Shown piece by piece: positions 9,570 through 21,500 of a stretch of DNA of 64,000 nucleotides. This DNA comes from Fabrea salina. Its lineage: Eukaryota > Ciliophora > Heterotrichea > Heterotrichida > Fabreidae. The stretch lies in the NCBI GenBank assembly GCA_022984795.1, contig JALIHJ010000059.1, positions 1-64,000 of the forward strand, in the 5' to 3' direction. A model generated the notes under the pieces. That model saw only the letters and a list, made by a program, of their open reading frames with translations. It made no database searches and was not told the DNA's origin. Each line of letters opens with the position of its first letter. Positions within the stretch are counted from its first letter, which is position 1. The position numbers were made by a program, and so were the translations under genes.

Positions 9570-12500
9570 TTAATCATCTAGTTGAGTGATAAGAGCAACC
9601 CCTCTTTTAACCCAGTGCTTTTGGTCGTGATTTGTAGGCAGAAGTATGCTCATTATGAAATTAGTAGAGTGGCCAGTGGTAGAAAGCACTCCTGCTCTTT
9701 TAGAAGTTTTGTAAACTGGGCACTCGTAAGTAGCCACAGTTTCACTTATTTCTTTTAAGCAAGGCTTCAGCCAAATCACTGGCATTTCACAGAATAAAAC
9801 TTTAGGCAAGGGCTCTGCCAGTACTTTATTGTGGAAGTCCCAACTTGCTCCTTCTAGAAACAGCCCTTGAATCAAGCAGCCCTCTTCTGGAGCACTTTCG
9901 ACCCTTTCAATGAACTCAAAGGTAAACTTTATGTTGTCAATAGGAATTGAGTGTTTTCTGGCGTGTGTCTGCAAAACTCCTGTTAAAAAAGCTTGAGTGA
10001 AAAAGAACCCCGAAATCCAAAATACTTCAGGCTGGCCTTTTTCCACCCAGTTTTGGAAGAAGCAAAGTCTGTCCTTAAGGTCCCTAACCCAACTTAACAA
10101 AGGCTTACAAGAACTGTAAGAGTAAGCTTCCCAGTGCTTGGGAACTTGGTTGTTCATAAGACTTTTTTCAAGGTTTTCGAGTTCACTTGTAATAAGCATT
10201 TTTCCTTCTAAAGCTAAGTTGAGTTCCTTCAAAGACTTTCTAATTATTTTGGTGAGAGTGTTGTACCTAGTTAGTTCGTGGATCAGCACTACGTTTAACG
10301 AGCTGTTGTACTGGTACTTTTCTTTAACTTGGGGTATGTTAAACTTCTTCTTTACGCAGTTTTGGATCTCATCTAGGATTTCTTTGGCCTTTTGTTTTTG
10401 GTTTTCTGTGGAGTCCAAAAACTTAGGCTGCAAGTCAAGGAGCTTCGAAACCATTTCAGTAGTTTCTTTGCGAGCAAATGTAACGCTTGCGTTCGGGTGG
10501 AGTCCAAGCACCTCAGGACTAACTTCGTTTGGCAGGTTTTGGATGAACTCAATGTAGTCAGAAATGTTATCGCTGTTTTGGGGGCACTTGTACTCGTCTA
10601 TACTGCAAAGTCTATAGTGGCTGTAAAGTATGTCGTCAGTGTAGTAATCTGACAACAAGTTCATCAAAGTGCGTCTGTCCCAGTCATCAGTTATGCGGCC
10701 TCCGTAGTTGCACTCCCCGGTTAAGTAAATAAGGGCTTTGTAAGGCACTTGTGAGTACTTATCCAGCATCATTTTTAACTGCTTCATAGAAAGTCTGAAG
10801 TCTGAGTCATTGAACTCGTAAAAAACATTCCAACCCAAAGCTCCAAACGTCCTTCTCTGTCTCACTAAACAGTGGAAAAAAGAAAGCCCAAACAAAAACT
10901 TCCTCCACTCTTCTGGTTTTGTTGAACTGTTGTAGAAGTTAAGTTCTTCTTTGTTGTTTGCTATGCCTTTATATATGCTAAGTAAGTTCTGCTTTAAGCT
11001 TTCAGGTGGCTCGTTGATAAACTTAACTCCGCTTTGGAGGATGCTTGTTGGAAACTCTGGGTCGCTTAAAGTAGTAAGCCAGAGTCTAAAGTTAGAATGC
11101 AGTTTTTTGCGTTCAGCTTCGTTTTTGAGTTTTTCAGTAATAGCTTTCAACTTGGGCAGCCAGGAAGAAGCTAAGTGGCAGTTCTGCAGAAGAACCCAGC
11201 CTCCTGTTCTGGCGTTTTCAAGTATGAGTTTAGTTGCTTTGTCGCCTTGGCCTTTTCCCAAAGACAAACTTGAAATAGAAGTTTGCTTTTGGAAAGCAAA
11301 CCTTTTGAGTAAGGACTGGGGGTCGTTTCCTGGAGAAAGCACTAGGACAAGGGGAGTTGAGTTAGTGGACTCTTCAAACGCTCCAGAAAGCGTAGAAATA
11401 GGAGCTTGCAAGTAGTAAGAACCAAGACAAAGCTCTATGAACTGCTTGATTGCTGGAATGATTAGCTCTGGCTTAGTTGCTTTCAAAAGAAGTAGTTTTT
11501 TGAACAGAGTGAACTCGTTGTAGGGGTCTGGGAAACTTTCAAAGGTTCTCTGGGAACCTATAAACTCCTTCCAAACCTCCAAGTTTTGCTTGAAGTGTTC
11601 ACTTAAGCCTTTGAAAGCTTCTAACTTAGACAACTGACAAACTTGTTGCCAAAGCTTGTCTTCAATAGAGCCAGGGTTTTCTTCAGAGCTTTCAGCTCCA
11701 ACTATTCCTGTGAGCAAAAACTCCCACTCGTCTTCAGGCACTTGTCCTTGGTGCTTGAGGATCCTGACTAGCATCAAGAAACTAAACAGCAGTTTGTCCT
11801 TTTCAAACAAGCTCATAGTGATGTTGTTGAAGAGTTCTGTTCTGAAGCTTTCAATTAAGTTCGCAAGTCTTGTGGGCAAGTCAGTTGACTTCTGGGCTTG
11901 TTTCAAAGAACGAACAAACAAAGACAAAAACCACTCCATAGAAAAGTTGTACATGTGGTTGATGTTTTTCATGTCGTCCACACAAAAGTACAGAACTGCA
12001 CTTAGGTTTGCAACAGACAAGTACCTTTCCTGGAACTCTTGTATCTTTTGTTGGGTTTTTTTGGAACTTTCTAGTTTTTTTTGGGCTGTTTCAGACATTG
12101 TTTTGGACTCTGTAAGTGAGTTAATGAGTTCTTCGTTGTCCAAAATAGAGTCGTCTGAGTCCTGGAGCATTTTAAGGATCTGGTCTTCGAACTTTTGCAT
12201 GTTAGTCATGTAGGTGGCACTCTGCACCATGGAGTTAGTTTTTTCTTGGGTTTCTTTGGGAAGTTCTTTTTGGCACACTAGAGCTAACAGTTGCTCGCTA
12301 AGGCCTTCTTGAGTAATGCTGAAGTCCAGCAAGGTCACTTTGGTGGAGGTTTCTGGACTGAAGTGTGGGCTCGGCAAACTAGTAGTCATGTAGAGTTTAA
12401 ACTTTGGGTCGAGTTGCTTAGGAGAGTCTCCTAAGTAAACCATAGTAACCCCTTCTTGGGTGTAGTACTGCTTAAGCAAAAGAGGGTCTAGAGTAAGGTC

Positions 12501-15500
12501 GATTTCTTGTGGCATTTCTTCTATCAGTAAGTGGGCTCCAACAAACAGTGCGTTTTCCAGCACTGCTGGGAAGTCTTCAGACAAAGGGTTAGTGACTACT
12601 AGGTTGAGGTCATCTTTAAAAGCTAACTTCTTCAGCCACTTGTTGGCTTGTTTCTGGGGGTCAACCATCAAGGGCCACAAAGACGACTTTTGCAAAATAA
12701 TAGCATTTTCAATGCTGACTTTGTCGTTAGGCAAGCCTTTTAAAGTCCAGTTAAGGACTTCGACTTGGTTGCCTTCAAAGTCTTTAAAAGAAAACTCCTG
12801 AGAGCACACTAAGTCCTTTCTACTTTGTATAAAAGGAACCCACTTTTCATGAATGAGTTTTTCTCTGAAAGTGCCTGTAAAGTTGCCTAAGTAAGAAATC
12901 ACTCCAGCAGAAAGCAAAATGTCTCCTGCTAAGTTTTTGATGCCTGTTTCTAGTTCCTTAGTTCTATTAGTCCACCTAGTTTTTTCTCCACCCATTTTGT
13001 TGAGCAGTTTTATAGCTCTTTCCATTTTGAGTTCGCAGTCTTGGATTTTGCTGATTAAGTTTTGTTTTTCAGTTTCTTTTTCTTCGTATTGGTTCTGAAG
13101 GTCCATAATTCTGTCTTCGACTTCTTGGAGTTCTTTTTGCTTTTCTTCCAAAATTCTGTACTTTTCAGCCATAGTTTCTTTAGCAGCAGCTAAGGTCTGT
13201 TCTTTAGGAATGATGTCTTGGTTGATGTAGTAAAAGTTCACTATTGCCTTGACCCACTTGCAAAGTCCTTCAGCAGCGTTAGAAGCTCTTTTGACTTTTT
13301 CAGGTGAAAAGTTGGGGTTCTCTAAGTAAGGAGTGACCTTGTCAATGGTTTCTTGAGTCAGTGACTCTTTTTTGAACTTTTGGATGTTTTTGAGGAACTT
13401 GGGATTGGCAAGCATTTTTTTGCCTGCTTCGAAGTAACTGTACTGGCTAGACTTGTCTTTGGGGTTCTGGACTTTTAAAGGCTTTTGGTTGTGCATTATA
13501 ACTATTGCTTCAATGACTATGCGCACGGCTTCTGGAGGTTTGCCCATGTTTTTCACTAAGTTGATATCGTCTCTTTTAAGTGTCTTAAGGGCTTTTTTGG
13601 CTTCTTCGAGTTGAGGAAGCGCTTTTTCTAAGGCTTCTTCGCTTTCTTTTTTCATTTTTTCAGCTATTTCAGCCTGCACAGCTGACTCTTGTTGTTCGTT
13701 AGCAACGACTTTCCTAGTTTCGCTAGCTATTTCGTTGTCTTTTTTGAGTTTTTCCATGAGTTCCCCAACGTCTTTAGTTTTTTGTTCGAGTTGAGGCTTG
13801 AACTCAGTAAGTGTTTCTTGTAAGTTGTGGATTTTCACCTGTGTTTCGTCTAGCTTTTGAATTCCGTTGAGGTACTTTTGTTTGTTTTTTATGGTGGTTT
13901 GGAACTTTTCTCCGTATAAACTTTTAATGTTGTGGAGGAGTTGTAGGTAGTGAGTGGGTGTGAAGTAGTTAACTTTTTTGTTTTGAGTGTAGTACTCAGT
14001 TGAGAGTGCTTTAGCGGTTTGGTGGAAGTACTTACAAACTTCACAAATAGACTCAAGTTCACTTGAGCTTTGGGGCAACCCACTCTCCAGTAAGGATTTC
14101 TCAGCTACACTTATTAGGGCTTCTGGAGGCCACTCAGAAAACCAGTTGATGTTGCAGCAACTCAACAGCGAAGGAAACTGCCTGAGTTTCAGTCTGAGTT
14201 CTTCTCCTACTGGAGTCATCAAAAGTACTATGTGCAGGTTCTTTTTGCAGTTCCCAACAAAGAAATCCCACCTTTCTTCAGAAGACTGTTCACCTTGGCT
14301 TATTGTGTCTAAGATAAGTTCTTTTTCGTCCTTTTTGTGCAAGTTAGGCACTTCTCCTGAGTTCAAAATGCTGTTGATGTCTTCGAAAAAAGCTTCTTGG
14401 TGGACTTCGTTGCTTCTGAGCAAAAAGACACAGCTTTGGTTCTCCACTCCAGCTTTGTACAGCACGGCTTTTAAGTCTTCTTTCCATTCTTCTAAGTCGT
14501 AGTTTTTACGGACATGTATTTGGAACACACTGCACTTCAGCATAAAAGCTGCTAGTTTAGTTAGGGTGCTTCGGCCGCTACCTGCTAGGCCTACAAGCAT
14601 AAGGTGTCCGTTGGGACTAGAAAGCACCCTGGCTATTCTGCTTACTTGGTGAACTGCTAAGTCAAATAAAACTAAGTTTAGCTTTTCAGGGTTTGTTAAG
14701 TTGTACTCTTCTATTGAGTTTTCTACAGCTTTCCTTGCATACTCAACTTCGGTTTCTTGGTAGTTTTTAAGTAAGTTGCAAAACAAAGGTTCTTTCGAAC
14801 AAGTTTCTTCAAAACTTACTTGAGTCCACTTTTCAAAGCTTTGCTTAAGAAGGTTTTTGAACTGGAGTTTGTCTTGCTCGTTAACTAGTCTGTCCGAAAA
14901 GACTCTTAAGGACTCATGAATCCAAGCCCTGTAGAGAGTTTCTTTTTCTTGGAACTCAGAAACTGATATGACTCCTCTTAAAGCGTTTCTAATGTCACGA
15001 ATGTTAAACAAGTAATGGGACTTTGCTGGAGTAGGAGGCAACACAGTAACTAAGTTCTTGTAAATTTCTATGCTAGCAGAAACTAAACTCCCAAGACTAG
15101 TTTTAACACTATGGAAGTGCTCTGAAAGCCCTATTTGCATAAACTCTGTAAATATAGTTTCCAGCACTGAGTTCGAAAACTCGTTAATGTTCACTAAAAA
15201 GTAGTGCCGCATGAGTCTTTGTGAAGCACTGTTTGTGGAACTCATCACTCCTAAAAACACTAAGTCCTCTATAGACTTAGCACTGCAGTTACTTAAGTCA
15301 TACCACTGTTTGTGCTCAATTACCTGCCTAACTAACTCAAGTGGAGGTTGTGCTCCGTAGTTGTCTTTAGCAGGCAAGTTCATATCGTCAACTAGCATAA
15401 CTAGTTTCTTTCCCAACTCAGGTCCAAAAGTTGTTTTGCCTCTTTTAGAGAGTTTAGAACTAATAGCACCTTGTAACTGCTCAGCAGAAGTGCGTGCACT

Positions 15501-18500
15501 AAAAGTGCTGGTATAGTGCAGAAACTTAGAACTGTCAAGGGTTTCAGAGACAAACTTCTTGCACACAAGTGACTTCCCTGTGCCAGTAGGACCTGTTAGC
15601 AGTACATGGCAGTCTTTAGTGAGTAGTTTTTCCATTAAAAAGACACAACTAGCAGTGTCTTCAGTCGGAACAAACAAGCTGTCAATGTTATAGGTCTCTA
15701 AAGTGTTTTTCTGAGTGTAAGTTTTCCAGGGCTGCCAAGACTTAGCTTGGTAGTTGTAAAACATTTTAAAGGGATTCTGGTAAACTTTTTCAAAGTCTTC
15801 TGAACTAGAGTTGTAAAGTTCCTCTAGAAGCACTAGAAAGGAGTTTCTAGCCCCTTCTTTTAAGGGTCCGCCCAAACTCCAAGTTAAAGAAAACAAAAAC
15901 ATCTTAAAAACTTCTTCCTGTTCGAGTTTGCCTACTGCTTTTTCTTCTAACACAAACTCCTGAGCCTTAGAGTTTTGTGCTTTTTTAAAGTCTGAGTTGT
16001 GCTTTGCTTTGCTAAAACTGCTTTTAAGCAGCATTGCTTCTAGTAGCTTAATCAAGCTTTGGACAAGCCAGTTTTTACTCACCCTTACTGAAGTTTCACT
16101 TTGCAACACAAACTCCAAACAAGGGTCCACAAAGTGCCCAAACAAACTTTCAATCAGCACTCTAAACTTCTCAAACTGGTAAGCTAAGGGCAAGTTCTCC
16201 AGCCAGCTACTAAAAATAGCTTTCCAGGTAACCACAGACTCCAAGTAAACCATTCCGCATCTGCTTACAGTAGCAGGACTTGCGTTGTCCAAACTTTCAG
16301 TTTCAAAAACCACACTCATTTCGGAGGTAAGCTTTATAATTTCGCCACTTGCCAAACAAAGCTTTTTGTTGTCGTCCAGCACAGTGTTCATGTTTTCAAT
16401 CCAGTTAGAGTCCACAGGTCCGTCGAAAACCACCCACTTTTTGCTAAGTGTAGTACTTTCTGCGTAACTCCGAATTTGGTGTGAAAGGATTCCGTCAATC
16501 CAGTCGTAAGAAAGAGAGTCGCTTACTCCGTAAAGGTGGTCGATGTGGACAGCTTTGGGGTTGATCCAAGCAGTGGTGACTTCTTCTTCTAACTCACCCA
16601 AAGTACTTGCTAGAGTTTTGATCAAACTAGTTTTGCCTTCAGCAGAGTTACCAAGCACAATTACTCCGTGTTTAACCTTCATAATGTTGTAAAGCTGAAC
16701 AACCTTTTCTTCGTAGTCTCTACTTAGAGTTAAGTTGTTTGCTTTCACTCTAAGTTTAGTGTTCTCAGTTTCTTTTATGTTAGGAAACAAGTCACTTAAA
16801 ATCCCTTTGAAAAGCAAAATGTCTTCTTCCAAAAACTTAGGCATGTTGCTTTTTTTAATAGCTTCGAACACACAAAGGTCCTCTTCTAGCTCAGGACACT
16901 CTTTTTTAAGCATTCCTGCTACTTTAATGATAGTAGTCACTGCTCTCATGCCGTAGTCGTAGTGACTCTGAGTTGAGAGTTGTTCACTTGCAAGTCTCAA
17001 ACTAGTAACTAGTTTCTCTGCAAGCAACCTTGCTCGAGTGAACCCGTAGGAGTAGAGGTAAATCTCTCCTATCATTGAGTAGTTCGGAATCATCATAGCC
17101 ACTGGCCTAAAAAGAGCCTTAAGGTTATCAGGAAGTTCACTCCTTCCTACGTACCCAGGATTCATTGTAATAAACACTCCACAACTTGAGTCAAGTAAAA
17201 CATCTTCCCCTTCAAACCAAAACCTTTTTGAGTTCCTAAACACTGCACTTTGAATAGTAAGTATTTGTTCAGCTACCACTGACAACACTTCTTGCTCTAT
17301 TCTGTTGAACTCATCAAAGCAAGCCCAAGCTCCACAGTAACACAGCCCCGTAAGGAACTTAGCCATGTAAATGTGGTCTAAAGAGTCGGAGCAGTTGAAC
17401 ACAACACACTTCTTAGCAACTGACTTTGACAAGTCTTTTACTGTTTCAGTTTTCCCTGTGCCTGCTGGTCCTTCAGGTGCTCCTCCCAAACTTAGTTTCA
17501 ATGCACTCATTAGAGTTCGGTAACATCTGTCAGTAAGTGGAGTAATCACTAGCCGGCTTTGGTTTCCTAAGTACTCAAACCCGTAGTTCATACTTGTTTC
17601 AATCATTTCAACTACTACGGAGGGTTCTTGGTAGTAGTAACGCATTTGGGACTGCCACTCAAAGTCCTGGATGTCTTTAACGCGCTTTTGAGATAAGTCT
17701 TCAAGTAGGTCTTTGGTGTGCACAGTCAAAACTACAAGTGTACTTACAGTCAGCGACTCTAGTTCACTCAGGGGTTCCCTAGCAAGTTCAACTATTGTTT
17801 TCAGGCGAAGTTTTTCAGTCTCTAGGTAAGACTTCAGCCCAAGAAGTCCAGTGTGTATTGCTTTTTCTGTCTGGTGTGTCCAGTTGACCATGTTCACAGC
17901 CTGGACAATTTGAGAAGGCCACTTTCTCACCCATTCAACAACGGAACTTTTGTCCTCAACTGAGCTTTTCATGAGTTCTTTTAAGCAAGCAACCATTTTT
18001 TCTTGGACTTCACTCATCCAAACTTCAACGTACTTAAGTGTTTTGGGGTCCTTGAAAATCGGGACTTTTTCTAAAAAGTAAACTTCTTCTGACTCAGGAC
18101 TCTGCATTCCAAGTATGTGGTAGTCTTTGTCTAGAATCATTTTGCCAATTCCTTCAAAACACTTCCCAATGTAACTCTGCACAGAGCTTATTTCTCGACT
18201 GCTTGACAAAATAGTTAAAAGTTCTTCATTGGACAAAAAATAAAACCTAGGAAAAGCTTTCCTTTTAACGTTCAAGTAGTCGTTTAAGCTTTTCCTGACC
18301 AAGTTCAAAGTTTCGTTGTAAAAGGCAAGTTGGTCTTTAAGTCCTGAAATTCCAAAGCAGCAGTCAATTACTCCAGGGTTCTGTTCAACTTGTTTCATCA
18401 AAGCTTTCCACTGCTCGTCAATGTAAGAGAACTTACTTGCAAGTGCAGGTAGTTCTTCAGCAATGTCCTGACTTGAAAACACAGGCAACAAGTACTGCCA

Positions 18501-21500
18501 GGACTTTTGGAAGTTCTCCCACTCTTCTAAGGTGTCCTGGAGTTTCAAGAGTCCGTTCTTCCAAGCAGTTACTTCTCTGCGCATAAACTCAATGTAAGGC
18601 GAGTTAAACATAGAAACTGTTTTCATAAGGTGCTCGTCAATTAGTTCCCAGATAGGTTCAGTATTAGTTACAACGTAAGTTTCAGAACCTTTGTAGGCAA
18701 CTAGAGTGAAACTAAAGTCTTCCCACTGGCTTTCCATTTTCTTTTTGGCGTTTTCAAGTGCAAGTTCTTTGGAAGCCTTTTCAGAAACGTTTATTATAAA
18801 GGTTTCGTAGAGAGTAATTCCTTGTTCAACTAGTTCGTTAAGTGACACGTTTAAGCTTTGGTCAATTTCTAACTGGGTTTCTTTCTGGATTGCTTGCCAG
18901 TGTCTTTCTTGGAGTCCTTTGTTTTTCAAACTTTTAATCAAAGGCACGTAGGGTGAGAACTTTTCAATGAGGTTCATTAAGTCGTTGGTTAGTTTGAGAC
19001 CTGAAGAAGAGTCTTTGAAAGAGGTTTTTTGGAGTCTGTTGATTTCACTGATGTAAAAGTCAATCTCATCAGCTACAGCTTGACTGTCTAAGTCACTGAG
19101 GTACCCTTTAGTCCACATAGGAAAGTTGTACTTAAAGTTCCTGATGTAACTCCAAATGTTGTAGAAAGGAGTAAATTCCCTCCTGAACTTTTCCAACTGT
19201 TTAGTGTCTGTGATCTCCACTCCCACGATGCTTTCCCTGGTGTTTATGGTTTTCCCAGTTTCAATGGCTGTTTCTAGCCTTGACTTAAGTTCTTCTATGA
19301 AAACACTCATTTCTTCGTACTTTTCAATCTTGTATTCTTTTTTCAAGTCAAAAAGAGTAAACTTAATGTTTTCCATTTCGTCTACTATCTCAATTTGGCT
19401 GTGTTTAAGTTCCTCTGCAAAGACTTTTTCGTACTTGAAAATCGTGGACAGGCACTTTTTCCGGGTTTGAAGGATTTCTTTGGGAAAGGCAAAACACAGC
19501 CAAGCCCTTAAATGGAGTTCAAGGTCCACTTCATGCTTGAACTCTTCTAAAACACTTATGTTTTCAAAGACTCGGGCTGACTCCTCTTTGATTAGTTGGA
19601 CTCTGTCTGAAAGGTGGGACTGAATAAAGGTTTTGATTTCATGGAGTTCTTCTAAGTTGCTGGGTTGGTGCTTCAGAGTGTTGGTGATTTCGGTGTTGAG
19701 TTGTTCTAAGTCTGTTATGCTTGAATCTAAGTGAGACACTACTAGTTCTTCAAGCACCTTCAGCAGTTTGTCAGCTTTGAGCAGCATAAAGTCTTGCATC
19801 TTTTTAACTTTGACTACAAACAGTCCTGTAAACACTTCGGACTTGTTTTTCAACAGGTCAGTTAAGTTTTCTTTGGCAGTGTTAACTAAGTAAAGTCTCT
19901 TTTTTATTCTGTGCAAATCATAGTTTTTCTGGAACTTTTGTTTAAGTGACTTAGAACTGGTGTTTAACAAAAACTCAAACTTACGCAGAGTTTCTAGCAG
20001 ACTCTGAGGTCCCCTCCACAAGTTGCTTAATGAAGCTTGTAGGTTGTTTAGGTGACCTTCAACTGCTTCTGAACTAGTAACTTTAAGTACTCTGGATTCT
20101 CTAGTGCGTCCGATTTCTGAGATTTCCATAGAGTTGACTTTTTGGAGTTCCTCCACTGAAAACTGGATCATTTCTGTGAACTTCTGGGTGATCTGGTCGA
20201 TTGAAGGACTAATAGCTAGTTTCAAAGTTCCGTTTTCTTTTTCGTAAGTTAAGGTGCACTCTATTCTTGGGCTGCAGTAGTTCTTTTTGTTCCACTCTTC
20301 GTGGTAAATGAGTTGTTTAAGTTCTTTTTCGTTTAGTTCGCCTTCATAAAAGCCTTCAAGTAAACTTAGTTGTTTTTGGAGTTCTTCCAAAGAGTTTTCA
20401 AAGCACACAGTAGCTTGTCTTTCAATACTGTGGTTGCACAGGTTAAGCAGTCTTTTAATTCTAGTTACAAACTCTTCAGGCAAAGTTTTTTCTAGTTGGA
20501 CTTCTTGTTGTTCGTAAGCTCTTGCTTTGAGTTTTTCTTGGTTCCTTTTGAACTTCTGGGCGTTTTCTTCGTTAACTAAGCTTTGGATTTCACACTGCAC
20601 GTCAAAGATAACGTTTCTTAACTCACGGATGCAATTAACAGTTTCGACTTGGTTGAACTGGAAGAACTTTTCGAGTTCACAGGGTTTTCGGTAGTGCTTT
20701 GTGAAGAAGTTTAAGTCTTTAAACTCCAGTAAAAGAACGTTTTGCTTGTAAAGAATTTCAAAAGTCTCAGAAAATGCTTGGTGCAGTTGAGTGCTTATGT
20801 AGTTAAACACCTTGTTGAAGTTGTAAGGGAGTTTCTCCACCACGCCTAAGGTGTTTGAAGGCTGTTTGAAAGCTTCAAAAGGCCAAATGAACTTTTCAGG
20901 AGGAAGGATGTCTTTGAAGAGTTCTTGTTTTTCAGTGTTGTAAGGCATGTCAGCTTCGTATTCTATTTGGTGCAGAGTGTATTTAAAGTCGTCTTCTACT
21001 TCAGCAATCAAGTGCTTTAGTTTAGGGTAAGTCACTACTTGGTTCAGCAGCTGGAACTCTTTAAGTCTAACTAAGTAACTTTCTTTAAACTGCTCTAAGT
21101 TCGCAAAACCTCTTTTTTTCCAAATAAAGGTTTCGTCTACCATGTGGGTAGTTTCTTTGTCCCACAAGTAAAACTTAGGGTCCTTAGGAGTGTTCCTTCC
21201 ACACCCAGGAAACTCTTTTTTGAACCTTTCGCCTTTAAGGGCTTTTAGAATGTTTTTGAAGACTTTCAGAGGAATGGATGTAGTGGGTGTTTGGATTTGT
21301 TGGATTTGGAACCTGTACTTCATGATGGATTCTGCGCGGTCTCTGTACTTGCGGGCAAGTTCTAGTCTTTGTTCGAAGTGGTCTTCGTCTTCGTAAGGAA
21401 GCCTTAAGTTCAAACGAGATACCTTTTTTTGCTTCTTGTTGAACCACTTGACTTCGTACCTCTCCAAAGAGTCGTTGTAGCTTAAGATTTCGCACTCCCG